DNA of 64,000 bases, from contig NZ_QOHK01000005.1 in the NCBI RefSeq assembly GCF_003319175.1, forward strand, positions 124,001-188,000. The letters are read 5' to 3'. This stretch comes from Blastococcus sp. TF02-8 (GTDB lineage Bacteria; Actinomycetota; Actinomycetes; Mycobacteriales; Geodermatophilaceae). Position 1 is the stretch's first letter, and each line of letters opens with the position of its first letter. The position numbers and the translations under genes were made by a program. Under the pieces are notes generated by a model. It made no database searches. It was given only the letters and a program-made list of their open reading frames with translations, and had not been told where the DNA came from. Shown one piece after another: positions 52,142-62,000 of the stretch.

Positions 52142-52993
52142 TCAGGCGGTCCAGACCTCGCCGACCTGGGCCACCACCGCTGCCGCCTGCGCCCGCCCGG
52201 CACGTGCTGCGGGCTCGCGGGCGGCCGGGTCCAGGACGTTGCGGCCGATCGCCGTGCGGCTGGCCTGATCGGGAGAGACGACGGCGACGCGGGACACCAT
52301 GCCGCTGACCTGCGCGTCCACGCTGGCCAGCGGGCCGACGCCGCGCGGGATGGGCGCCAGCACCACGAGGCGGTCGTAGCCCTGGGCGAGGTCGGCGTTG
52401 GCGGCCGAGCGCATGCCGCCGTCGACGTAGCGGCGCCCCTCGATGGTCACCGGCGGGTAGACCCCGGGAACCGCGCAGCTGGCGGCCACCGCCTGCAGCA
52501 GCGGGACCCCGGAGCGGCGGTCGAACGTGCGGAAGTCACCCGAGGCCGCGTCGACGGCGGTGATGGTCAGGTCGCGCTCGGGCCACTCCGCGGACACCAG
52601 GCGGGAGCCGATGACGTCGAGGCGCTCCTGCTCGGTCGGCGTGAGGCCGGCCTTCTCGGCGGCCAGCGCGAGCGCGCCGATCCGGCGGCGGAACTCCACG
52701 TCCCGGCCGCGGCTGGTCAGCATCGCCCAGGCGTAGCGCGCCAGGGTGCCCCGCCCCACCCGGGCGACCTTCTCCTGCGCCGGCGGCTCGAGCTGCCGGG
52801 CGTACATCTCCTCCAGCGGCGCCCCGCTGGTCACCTGCGCGCCCACGACCGAGCCGGCCGAGGTGCCGACGACGAGATCGGCGCCAGTCAGGTCCACACC
52901 CGCCTCGGCCAGACCGGCGAGCACGCCGATCTCCCAGGCGATGCCGGTGATGCCGCCGCCACCGAGGACGAGGGCGGTGCGCTGGTCGCTCAT
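52142..52993 (-). CDS. Patatin-like phospholipase
   Basis: A 283-residue lipid acyl hydrolase. GGGGITG (11-17) is the oxyanion motif, GTSAG with Ser45 the nucleophile, and VDGG with Asp191 the second member of the dyad. It may release fatty acids from lipids for the neighbouring acyl-CoA ligases. ATG 52993 has GAGGA 9 nt upstream; an ATG at 53002 is in frame. Confidence 0.9.
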   Translation of the reverse strand: MSDQRTALVLGGGGITGIAWEIGVLAGLAEAGVDLTGADLVVGTSAGSVVGAQVTSGAPLEEMYARQLEPPAQEKVARVGRGTLARYAWAMLTSRGRDVEFRRRIGALALAAEKAGLTPTEQERLDVIGSRLVSAEWPERDLTITAVDAASGDFRTFDRRSGVPLLQAVAASCAVPGVYPPVTIEGRRYVDGGMRSAANADLAQGYDRLVVLAPIPRGVGPLASVDAQVSGMVSRVAVVSPDQASRTAIGRNVLDPAAREPAARAGRAQAAAVVAQVGEVWTA

Positions 52994-53093
52994 GCGCGCC
53001 ATCCTCACAGACCACTCTCGGTGCACAGCCCCTCGACAGGGGGTGTGAGGTGGGCCACGCTGTTCCCCGAGCTCCCCCGACGAGAGGAAACGC

Positions 53094-54839
53094 ATGACCA
53101 CCGTGCAGTCCGCCCCGGCACCGGCAGCGGCCAGCTGGCCGCCCGGACTCCCCCGGTCGCTGGACTACCCCAGCGTGCCGGTGGGCTCGATCCTGCGGGC
53201 AGCGGTGCGTCGGTGGGGGGACAGGACGGCGTTCGTCGACCACGACGTCCCGCTGACCTTCACCGAGATGGGTGCCCGCGCGCACGCCGTCGCCGGCTGG
53301 CTGGCCGACTCCGGCGTCGGCCCGGGTGACGTCGTCGCCGTGCACATCCCCAACTGCCGCCAGTACCCGGCGATCTACTACGGGATCATGCTGGCCGGCG
53401 CCACGTTCTCCCCCACGAACCCGCTGCTGCCCGCCGCCGACCTGGCCGCCCAGCTGAACGACGCCGGCGCCACCGTCCTGGTCACCTGGGACCAGGTGCT
53501 GCCGTTCGTCCGGGGCGCGCTGGCCCAGACCGGGGTCCGCACCGTGGTGGTCACCGGCGAGGCGCACACCCTCGACTTCGCCGCCCGGCTCGACGGCCTG
53601 GAGGACGGCGACGTCGACCTGCTCGACCTGCTCGCCGGCGACCCGACCGACCGGCACCTGGACGCCGACCTCGACCCGGCGGAGGCGCTGGCGCACCTGG
53701 CCTACACCGGCGGCACGACCGGGGTGAGCAAGGGCGTGGAGCTGCCGCACCGCAACGTCGTCACCAACGTGCTGCAGTCCGGCTGCTGGACCTCCGGCTC
53801 GCTCCCCCACCTCGACGAGGCCGGCGACGTCACGCTGCGCCAGGTCCTCGGCGAGGAGGAGATCAGCACCCGGCTCGGCGAGGCGCGGATCATCAACCTG
53901 ACGCCGTGGTTCCACGCCATGGGCGCGATCGGCTACCTCAACGGCATGGTCATGGCCGGCACGATGACCGTGATCCACATGCGGTTCGACCCGGTGAAGT
54001 ACGTCGAGGACATGGTCAAGTACGAGGTGACCTCGATCGGCGGGGCGCCGCCGGTGTTCGTGGCGCTCCTGCAGGTGCCCGGGTTCGCCGAGGCCGACCT
54101 CTCGCACGTGCGCGGGGTCAGCAGCGGGGCGGCGCCGCTGGCGAAGTCGCTGATCGACAAGATGTCGGCGCTGATGCCGAACGCGACCATCGGCGAGGGC
54201 TACGGCCTGACCGAGGTGACCATGCAGGCGACCGGCAACCCCTCCTTCCGGTCGGGCACCCGGAAGGCAGGCACCGTCGGTGTCCCGATCTTCGACACCG
54301 AGATCAGCATCCGGCCGCTGGGCGGCGGCGACCCGCTGCCGGCCGGCGAGCGCGGCGAGGTGTGCATCCGCGGCCCCCAGGTGATGCGCGGGTACGCGCA
54401 CCGGCCCGAGGCCACCGCGGAGGCCATCGACGCCGAGGGTTGGTTCCACTCCGGCGACGTCGGGATCCTGGACGAGGACGGCTACCTCTCGATCGTCGAC
54501 CGCACCAAGGACATGCTGCTCTACAAGGGCTACAACGTGTTCCCGCGGGAGCTCGAGGAGATCCTGTTCGCGGTGCCCGGCGTCGGTGGCGCCGCGGTCG
54601 TCGGCCGCCCCGACGAGGAGGCCGGCGAGCTGCCGATCGCCTACGTGGTGCGCAAGGACGACGCGGACGGCGCGGCGCTCACCGTGGAGTCGGTGATGGC
54701 CGCCGTCAACGACAAGGTCACCCCCTACAAGCGGCTGCGCGACGTCCGGTTCATCGACGCCATCCCGGTGTCGGCCGCCGGGAAGGTGCTCAAGCGCGAG
54801 CTGGCCGACCGGGAGCGGGCTGCCGTCGCCGGCAGCTGA
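53094..54839 (+). CDS. Acyl-CoA ligase with atypical AMP motif
   Basis: A 581-residue ANL ligase. The AMP motif reads AYTGGTTGVSKGVELPH with Gly where most have Ser. GYGLTEVT, GWFHSGDVG, DRTKDMLLYKGYNVFP and the C-terminal SAAGKVLKR Lys are intact, so it should be active. AGAGGAAACGC precedes ATG 53094. Confidence 0.9.
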   Translation: MTTVQSAPAPAAASWPPGLPRSLDYPSVPVGSILRAAVRRWGDRTAFVDHDVPLTFTEMGARAHAVAGWLADSGVGPGDVVAVHIPNCRQYPAIYYGIMLAGATFSPTNPLLPAADLAAQLNDAGATVLVTWDQVLPFVRGALAQTGVRTVVVTGEAHTLDFAARLDGLEDGDVDLLDLLAGDPTDRHLDADLDPAEALAHLAYTGGTTGVSKGVELPHRNVVTNVLQSGCWTSGSLPHLDEAGDVTLRQVLGEEEISTRLGEARIINLTPWFHAMGAIGYLNGMVMAGTMTVIHMRFDPVKYVEDMVKYEVTSIGGAPPVFVALLQVPGFAEADLSHVRGVSSGAAPLAKSLIDKMSALMPNATIGEGYGLTEVTMQATGNPSFRSGTRKAGTVGVPIFDTEISIRPLGGGDPLPAGERGEVCIRGPQVMRGYAHRPEATAEAIDAEGWFHSGDVGILDEDGYLSIVDRTKDMLLYKGYNVFPRELEEILFAVPGVGGAAVVGRPDEEAGELPIAYVVRKDDADGAALTVESVMAAVNDKVTPYKRLRDVRFIDAIPVSAAGKVLKRELADRERAAVAGS

Positions 54840-54849
54840 TCGACCGCCC

Positions 54850-54898
54850 CGACGGCGCGTCCCCGCATCCCCCGCACGGGTGCGGCGACGCGCCGTCG
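54850..54898 (+). terminator. Hairpin terminator after the second acyl-CoA ligase
   Basis: CGACGGCGCGTC (54850-54861) pairs exactly with 54887-54898, with further pairing inside. Confidence 0.65.
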
Positions 54899-54925
54899 TC
54901 GCGTCGGCGCTCTAGGGTCGCCGTC

Positions 54926-55954
54926 GTGGCAGAGCCCGAGAACGGTCCGGTGACCGAGCACACCGGGGTCCGCTTCGCCCACGTGGAGGCGACGCCGGCC
55001 CGGCAGGTCACCCGCCGGCTGCTGTTCGCGCTCTTCGTGTTCGTCCTGACCGTCCTGCTCGTGTACGTGGACCGCGACGGCTACCGCGACGTGGACGGCA
55101 GCGTCGACCTGCTCGACTCGGCGTACTACGCGACGGTCACGCTCTCCACCACCGGCTACGGCGACATCACCCCGGTCACCGACCAGGCCCGGCTGGTCAA
55201 CTTCCTGGTCATCACGCCGCTGCGCGTGCTGTTCCTCATCGTCCTCATCGGGACCACGCTCGAGGCGCTGACCGCGCGCTCGCGCGAGGAGTTCCGCATC
55301 CGCCGCTGGAGGTCCCAGGTGCGTCAGCACGTCATCGTGTGCGGCTACGGCACCAAGGGCCGCAGTGCCATCCGGTCGCTGCAGGCCAACGGCACGCCCC
55401 TGGAGAAGATCGTCGTCGTCGACCCCGACCCGCGGGCCGTCGACGAGGCCAACGCCGTCGGCCTCACCGGCATCGTGGGCGACGCCGGCCGCACCGAGGT
55501 GCTGCGCCGGGCCGCCGTCGAGCGCGCCCGGTCGGTCATCGTGGCCGCCAACCGGGACGACGCCTCGGTGCTCATCACCCTGACGGTCCGTCAGCTCAAC
55601 CCGAGCGTGCCCATTACGACATCGGTGCGCGAGGAGGAGAACGCCAACCTGCTCCGTCAGTCCGGCGCCGACACCGTCATCACCACCTCGGCGACCTCCG
55701 GCCGGCTGCTGGGGCTCTCCACCGACGCCCCGCGCGTGGTCGCCGTCGTCGAGGACCTGGTCACCGGCGGCCAGGGGCTGGACCTGCACCAGCGGACCGT
55801 CACCGCCGACGAGGTCGGCCTCGGCCCCCGCCAGCTGCGCGACATCGTGCTGTCGGTGACCCGCAGCGGCCGCACGCTGCGCTTCGACGACCCCCTGATC
55901 GGCACCCTCCAGCCGGAGGACGTGCTGGTCGTCGTGCGCTCCCACCAGAGCTAG
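54926..55954 (+). CDS. Two-segment K+ channel with RCK (TrkA-N) domain
   Basis: A 342-residue channel. Segments at about 32-48 and 90-110 flank the pore with STTGYGDIT (K+ selectivity filter, 74-82). The cytoplasmic RCK domain begins HVIVCGYGTKGRSA (nucleotide-binding) and runs to about 255, with a TrkA-C-like part to the end. TAGGGT at 54913-54918 lies 7 nt before GTG 54926, a leaderless start. The stop overlaps the convergent cyclase gene by 4 nt. Confidence 0.9.
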   Translation: MAEPENGPVTEHTGVRFAHVEATPARQVTRRLLFALFVFVLTVLLVYVDRDGYRDVDGSVDLLDSAYYATVTLSTTGYGDITPVTDQARLVNFLVITPLRVLFLIVLIGTTLEALTARSREEFRIRRWRSQVRQHVIVCGYGTKGRSAIRSLQANGTPLEKIVVVDPDPRAVDEANAVGLTGIVGDAGRTEVLRRAAVERARSVIVAANRDDASVLITLTVRQLNPSVPITTSVREEENANLLRQSGADTVITTSATSGRLLGLSTDAPRVVAVVEDLVTGGQGLDLHQRTVTADEVGLGPRQLRDIVLSVTRSGRTLRFDDPLIGTLQPEDVLVVVRSHQS

Positions 55955-57450
55955 CGGCGCACCCACGTCGGCGTCGGCTCGTCGCGGCCCCGCAGCTCGA
56001 CCTCGCGGTCGGGCACCCAGTGCTCGCGCTCGTCACCGCCGGCGCTGGTGACGGTCGACCCGCTGGCCACGGCCCGGCCGGGGTGGTCCTTCGCCAGCTC
56101 GGTGAGGCGCGCGGCCTCGTTCACCGGGTCTCCGATCACGGTGTACTCCAGCCGGCTGGCCGCGCCCACCTGACCGGCCCAGACGCGGCCGCAGGCCACG
56201 CCCACGCCGATGTCGACCTCCCCGGCCTCAGCCACCGCGTCGCAGATGCGCCGGGCGGCCCGCAGGGCCGCGCCGGACGGGTCGGGGTGGTCGGTCGGGG
56301 CGCCGAACACGCACAGCGCGGCGTCGCCCTCGAACTTGTTCACCAGACCGCCCTCGGCCTCGACGGTGTCGACGACGACCTCGAAGAAGCGGTTGAGCAG
56401 GCCGACCATCTCCTCGGGGCCGGTGCGGCGGACCAGCGAGGTGGAGCCGGCGATGTCGACGAAGAGCGCTGCGGCGGTGCGCACCTCCCCGCCGAGGGAG
56501 ACCCCGGTGGCCAGGGCCTGCTGCGCGACCGACGTCCCGACGTGCCGGCCGAACAGGTCGCGCAGCCGCTCCCGCTCGGCGAGCCCCGCGGCCATCGAGT
56601 TGACGCCCTCCTGGAGCAGTCCGATCTCGCCGGCGTCGTCGACGACGACGTCGACGTCGTACTCGCCCTGCCCGACCTGCTGCACCGCGCGGCGCAGCTC
56701 GCGCAGCGGCTGACCGACGGCCCGGGCGATGAGCAGGGTGGCGAGCGCCCCGACCAGCAGGGCGACCACCACGAGGAACACGACGGCGCCCTTCCCCGGA
56801 CCGCGCGGGTTGCTCGGGTCGAGGTAGAGCAGGACGACGCCGAGCATCGGCACGCCGCTGGTCAGGCCCCAGGTGAGCAGCAGCCGGATCCGGACGCCCA
56901 GGGCCAGCCGCCCGACCGGGGGGTGCTCGGCGAGCGCCCGGGCGGTGACGGCCCGGGCGACCCACGCGACGAGCAGGTAGGTGACGCCGGCGGTGGCCAC
57001 CCCACCCAGGAGCACTGCGACGCCCACCCGCCAGCCGACCCGCGGGTCGGGGAAGGCCGCCGCGGAGGCCACGCCCATGAGCAGTGCCCCGAGGAGCCAG
57101 ACGGTGCCGGCGACGACCGCGGTGTCCAGCGGCACCCGCAGGGCGTGGGTCGCCTCCTCCCGCGTCGGCGGACGACCGGCCACGAGCCAGCGGTTCGTGA
57201 CCCGCTGCCGGCGCAACCCGACCACGGTGGCCAGCGGGAAGGCCAGCACCAGGTAGGCGGCGGCGGTCCAGAGCACCGGGGTGCGGCCGGTGTCCCCGCT
57301 GCCGTCCTCCACGCCGATGAGCAGCAGGACGACGGTGCCGACGCCGATGATGTTCGCCGCCAGCACCACGAGCACGATCAGCGGCACGGCGAGCCGCCCG
57401 CCGGTCACGCTCCTCGCGACCGATCGCCGCGTCATTCCGTCGCTGCTCAC
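55951..57450 (-). CDS. Membrane class III adenylate/guanylate cyclase
   Basis: A 499-residue protein. Six membrane segments (about 18-240), a HAMP domain (about 240-300) and a class III cyclase domain (about 310-480). The catalytic text FVDIAGST (metal Asp), NKFEGDAAL (substrate Lys and Asp) and VIGDPVNEAARL is intact, and Lys-Asp favours ATP, so cAMP is the likely product. GTG 57450; ATG 57435 is an alternative. The nearby Crp/Fnr protein at 23738 does not look like a cAMP receptor. Confidence 0.88.
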   Translation of the reverse strand: MSSDGMTRRSVARSVTGGRLAVPLIVLVVLAANIIGVGTVVLLLIGVEDGSGDTGRTPVLWTAAAYLVLAFPLATVVGLRRQRVTNRWLVAGRPPTREEATHALRVPLDTAVVAGTVWLLGALLMGVASAAAFPDPRVGWRVGVAVLLGGVATAGVTYLLVAWVARAVTARALAEHPPVGRLALGVRIRLLLTWGLTSGVPMLGVVLLYLDPSNPRGPGKGAVVFLVVVALLVGALATLLIARAVGQPLRELRRAVQQVGQGEYDVDVVVDDAGEIGLLQEGVNSMAAGLAERERLRDLFGRHVGTSVAQQALATGVSLGGEVRTAAALFVDIAGSTSLVRRTGPEEMVGLLNRFFEVVVDTVEAEGGLVNKFEGDAALCVFGAPTDHPDPSGAALRAARRICDAVAEAGEVDIGVGVACGRVWAGQVGAASRLEYTVIGDPVNEAARLTELAKDHPGRAVASGSTVTSAGGDEREHWVPDREVELRGRDEPTPTWVRR

Positions 57451-57531
57451 GCGGGTCCCGACGTGCCCTGGCGCCGACCGCTCCGGATCTCCACCCGCTC
57501 ATGATCGATGACGGGGTGGCCCGGCGCCGAA

Positions 57532-57583
57532 CGGCTCACCCGGTCGGCTCACCCGGTCGGCTCACCCCGGCAGCTCACCCCGG
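57532..57583 (+). repeat. 13-bp tandem repeat, four copies
   Basis: CGGCTCACCCGGT at 57532-57544 and 57545-57557, then CGGCTCACCCCGG and CAGCTCACCCCGG. Confidence 0.85.
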
Positions 57584-57739
57584 CGGCCGGGGACGGCGGC
57601 TCAGCCCCAACGGCGCCCACCACGCGGGCGGGTCGCCGTCACGGTCAGGACCCGGATCCGGGAACCAGGCCCTGCGCGCCCCGTTTAAGCGGGGCGGGCG
57701 CCGGGGTCACGGAGTCTCCAGCCTTGCGTCGGCACTCCG

Positions 57740-57767
57740 CTCAACCGAGCTGGGCAGCTCGGTTGAG
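57740..57767 (+). terminator. Strong hairpin followed by TTT
   Basis: CTCAACCGAGCT and AGCTCGGTTGAG pair exactly over 12 bp with a GGGC loop, then TTTCCC. No rightward gene ends here, so it may close an unrecognised RNA or act as barrier. Confidence 0.5.
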
Positions 57768-58023
57768 TTTCCCACCTAGCTGACGGCGGTCGAGCATCGC
57801 ACAGCAGCTCGTAGGGCTGAAACGATATGAAGATCGAGCGGCGCCCGGGCGACGGCGTCGGCCAGGCCTTTTTGCGAACTCACCAGTCGACGGTCATCGA
57901 CTTCGGATTCGTAACCAGGCCAGACGTTCGTAACGTGCAAACATCCGCTTCCGTCGGTCAGAACTGCACCCCTTCGTCGTCGGTGGTGAACACCAGTCAC
58001 ATCATGACCGAAGGCTCCCAACA

Positions 58024-59079
58024 TCACTCGGCGGCGGCCGCGTCGAACACGCGCGGGCGGATCTCGGCGGAGACAGCATGCCAATGAGCTACGGCTTGTA
58101 AGGATCGCGGGGGGAGAAGTGGACCTTCCACGGGGCGTAGGACCATTCCGTCGCCTACTCGCTGTCTATCCCAGCCACCTTCAGCAGCGAAGGGGGGGGC
58201 GAGATCGGAGATGACATCTCCACCCAGGTACACCGAACCATGAGGTCTGGCGTCCAAGCCGTACCACCAACCCTGTAAGAGGAGGCCCGTCGATACAGTC
58301 CGGCGCAACCGCCAGTCATCTGGTACCCACCGTCCGCACGATAACGAGGACCCCAGCAGAACGCCAAGAGGTGTTATTACTTCCAATTCTACTGGCGGAT
58401 TCAATCGCTGATGCTCCGCCCCGACGGACGTCTTTTTGTACAGCGCAAGTTGAGTGAGGGGACCTTCCCCCGGGGGGGAGACTAGCGGAGAACTCGAAGC
58501 GGACCAGCCAGCTCGGGACCGCCAAGTAACCGACGCGCCGCTGTCCCATAGGTGCGTTAGGCGTTTGATAGAGCTGCCCGTCACCCTGGTTTTAGGTTCA
58601 AACTCGCCGAAGTACATCGGCCGTGCGGCTGGCCACTGCTGGTCAAGGAACGTGAAAAGCTTGGACGCCGCCACGCGGCTCGCCGCTCTAGGCAGAATAA
58701 ATGTGACCTCATAGCCAAGAGTCCCGCCGACCTCCGGGCGGGGCGCGTGGAAGTCTGAGCACATCGGAAAGGCCGAACTGTGTAGCGTTTCCGTGAAGCC
58801 GTCGAAGAGCAGCGCGGTCGGGTCGACCCTTAGGTTCTCAAGGAACCACTCTTCCAGTGCGCGCAAACCAGACGGTGGGACCGGCCCAGGCCAGGACATT
58901 TCCACCACGAGGGGGGGCAGGCGCCCTGAGCGCTGCTCCAGTTCGTGAACGTTCAGTATCCAATCATGCGGAACGCGCGAAGCCCTAAGCTCGGGTACGC
59001 CGAGGACGCCCCGCTCCATGTGCGAGAGCAATGAAGAGGCAACACTATCATTTTCAGTCAGCAGGTACATTGGACACAT
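58024..59079 (-). CDS. Candidate immunity protein of the Rhs toxin
   Basis: A 351-residue soluble protein starting 3 nt after the Rhs toxin stop. It has VVEMSWPGPVPPSGLRALEE near 60-80 and ARPMYFGEFEPKTRV near 150-165. I recognise no family with certainty. Position directly behind a polymorphic toxin and the lower G+C shared with the toxin tip suggest immunity. It is long for an immunity protein, so another accessory role is possible. ATG 59079 or ATG 59070. Confidence 0.62.
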   Translation of the reverse strand: MCPMYLLTENDSVASSLLSHMERGVLGVPELRASRVPHDWILNVHELEQRSGRLPPLVVEMSWPGPVPPSGLRALEEWFLENLRVDPTALLFDGFTETLHSSAFPMCSDFHAPRPEVGGTLGYEVTFILPRAASRVAASKLFTFLDQQWPAARPMYFGEFEPKTRVTGSSIKRLTHLWDSGASVTWRSRAGWSASSSPLVSPPGEGPLTQLALYKKTSVGAEHQRLNPPVELEVITPLGVLLGSSLSCGRWVPDDWRLRRTVSTGLLLQGWWYGLDARPHGSVYLGGDVISDLAPPFAAEGGWDRQRVGDGMVLRPVEGPLLPPRSLQAVAHWHAVSAEIRPRVFDAAAAE

Positions 59080-59082
59080 CTG

Positions 59083-62000
59083 TCAAGTCCCCGGAATCAC
59101 CTTGAGAATGACGCCATTTTCGTTGACCCAGCGCATAAACTGAGGAGATGCGCTCACGATGCCTCTATGCCAAATAGTGAGCGTACCTCCTCGGGCGCGG
59201 GCAATATCTAGATAATCGCGGAACTGGGAACTATTATAGAGCCTGCTCGTGTTCTTGATCTCACCAACGTTACGACCCTGCAGTCGGTCTGGAATGCGCA
59301 TCCTTCCGCTGGGAGCCTTCAGTGCAACCTTGTTTTGCGCCCCGGGCACGCGAACCTGCGCCCACTGCCCGGTTCGTACCGGCGCGGCTCCGCCGCGAGA
59401 TGGAGCCGCAGCACCGCCGCCGCGTGGCGGCAAGCAACATATCGTGCCGCCACCTCGAGCCCCTCCTCCACCGCCGAACGCCTCGTTTCGACGACCGTCG
59501 AGGTCCAAATTGTTGATCGGGTTGGCCGCCGTGTATTCATAGTCGTTAGCGCTGCCGCCGTCGACGGGGTCCACAGCGAAGAAACGGCCCAGCAGAGGAC
59601 TGTAGGGACGGGCACCCATCTCAACGATCGCTAGTGCGCCGGCGTGTTCGAAGGGGCGCTGGTGTTGGCCGAGCCAGCCGTAGTCCATCTGGCCGGGCTG
59701 GTTGTTGGCCGCCCCATCCCCGACGCTGGTCAAGGTCTCGCCAAAGGGGCCGTAGGTCCGCAGCTCCCCCACCTGCACACCAGACGCGTCCGTGGTCAGC
59801 GACAGATCGCCCCGGATGGTGGGGTGGTCCCACGTGCGGGCCGCCGCGTCCGGCTTCCAGGTGAACAGCACCCCACCGGGCAGCGACACGCTGCGGGTCA
59901 GCAGGGTCATCGCCCCGTCGAACGCGAGGTCGGCGGTGTCCCCACCGGCGGAGTAGCCGTACCGCACCTCATCGGCGCTATCCCCGGCGGTCGTGGTGCG
60001 GCGGATGATCCGATCAGTTGCATCCCGCAAATAGGCAACGTTCGCCGGGTCCGGGCCGCCCACCGAGAGCCCGGTGTTACGGGCCGCACCATCCCACGTC
60101 AGCGCGGTGGTCACCCCGTCCTGGGTGTAGGCGGTCGTGGAGCCCTTGTCGTCGTACTTGACCCCGGTGATCGCGGTCGCCCCCAGGGTGACCAGCAGCC
60201 GGTCGGCGTCGTCATAGCAGTAACGCGTCACCTGAGTACCGGCCGGCGTCTCATCCCTCATCGCCACCCGGTTGGTGTTCACCCCCGCGTTGCCCCGCGT
60301 CCCAAACGGGCACGCCGCATCCGCCGGGGAGGTGAAGTCGTAGCCGTAGTGATGCCCGGTCACCCACGCATCGGTCAGCCGCCCCGCCGCGTCATAGCCG
60401 AAGTTCGCCCCGCCCGGCCGAGCATCCACCCCACCCAGGGACTCATCGACCACCGTGCCGGCTCGGGTCCGGGTCACCGCCGACACCACATCCCGACCAT
60501 CAGCGGTCCGCCACGACTGCGACACCACCGCCCCAGCCCCATCCCGGCCGATGGCCGCAAGCCGGCTGCCGTTGCTGTAGGCCACCGACCCCAGCTCACC
60601 GGCCGCGTCGTAGGTGACCGTCGCCAGCGTCACCCCGTCCAAGACGGTGGTCAGCAGCCGGCCGGCGTCATCGACGCTGTACGTCGACACCTGCACGGCA
60701 CCGTTGGGCGGCGTCACCTTCTCCGACGTCGGCCGACCCGCCCGGTCATAGCTGGTCTCGGTCACCACACCCAGGGCGTCGGTGTACCGGACGACCCTGC
60801 CCAGCAGGTCCACCTCGGTGGTGATCGTGCCAGCATTGTCCTGCACCGACGTCTTCAGCGGGTCACCGCCCACGGCGTAGTCGGTGGTCACCACCCGCTC
60901 GCCCGCACCGTTCACCCCCGGGTAGGTCTGGCGGGTGACCCGACTGCGTGCGTCGTAGCTGGTGCACTCCCAGCCCCCCGAGGTCGCCCGAGCCACCACC
61001 CGACCCGAGGCGTCATACACCTGCTCATCGGTACGCGCCTGCCCCGTCGCCGGAGTCGGCAAGGTGCTCAGCTTCGACATACCACCCTGGTTCGCCGGAT
61101 CCACCGCCGACGTACACGGATTGTCTCGCTGTTCGGTGTCCCCGTACGCGGTGTACGTGGTCTGCACCCCGCTGGGCATCACCTTCGCCGTCGGCCGCAG
61201 ATAACCCGACCCGACCGGCTCGAACTTCGTGCCACTGGTGATCCCACCGGTCGTCGAGCTGGTCACCAACCCGTAGCCCGCGTCCAGACCGTTGTCGCCG
61301 TAACGGGTCGTCGTCGTCTTGTCCGGCACACCCGCCGACTCCGCCTGCGTCGACGACGTGACCAACCCGTAGGAAGGCTGCAAACTCGCCCCCGGCACCG
61401 GCTCGTACACCGAATCCGGACGCCGCCAGTTCAGATGCACCGCAGCCGCACCCGACCCGTTGAAGTAATCGACCCGGATCCGATGCCGCGCGCCCGCGGC
61501 CGAGTTTGCATACGCCCCGCTGATCGGCCGCATCGCCCCATCGGTCCACGAGTCGGCGATCAGCGCGTCGTCAATCCACAGCCTCGCGCCGCCGTCCACC
61601 TCCACCTCGAGGGTGTAGTTCCCGGCCGCCGGGAAAGCGATGTCACCGGTGAGACGAGCCGACCACGCGGACGCCGGAATACCGGCCGCCGGAGCCGTGG
61701 TCGCCGTCCAGTCGCCTCGCAGACGACCATCAGTCGTACCCAGGCCGGTCTGGAAGACCTTCGGAGCGCCGGTCAACGACGTGTTGTCGTACAACGCCGC
61801 AGCCAGACCGAGGAGCCCCTCGTCATAGGCCGTCCGGGTCTGCGGAACCGTGCCCGCGCAGGCGGACGTCGGGGTCTGACCGGTGAAGCAGGAGGCGGGA
61901 GCCGGCCCGTAGCTGGCGATCGGGCGGTCCCGGTCGTCGTAGATGGTCGTCGAGACCCGGCCCGCTGCATCGGTGGACGTCAGCTGCATGTCCTTGACGT

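Larger units (their letters stand above)
57451..58023. other. Gene-free, repeat-bearing stretch
   Basis: This 573-nt stretch holds four 13-bp tandem repeats (57532-57583), a short hairpin (57677-57696) and a strong hairpin (57740-57767). A small frame 57827-58087 (+) largely antisense to the gene 58024-59079 is not supported. The G+C content falls after about 57780. Confidence 0.6.

Noticed and set aside
57827-58087. Small rightward gene of 86 codons
   Set aside because: No ribosome-binding site, no recognisable protein, and its second part is antisense to the gene 58024-59079.
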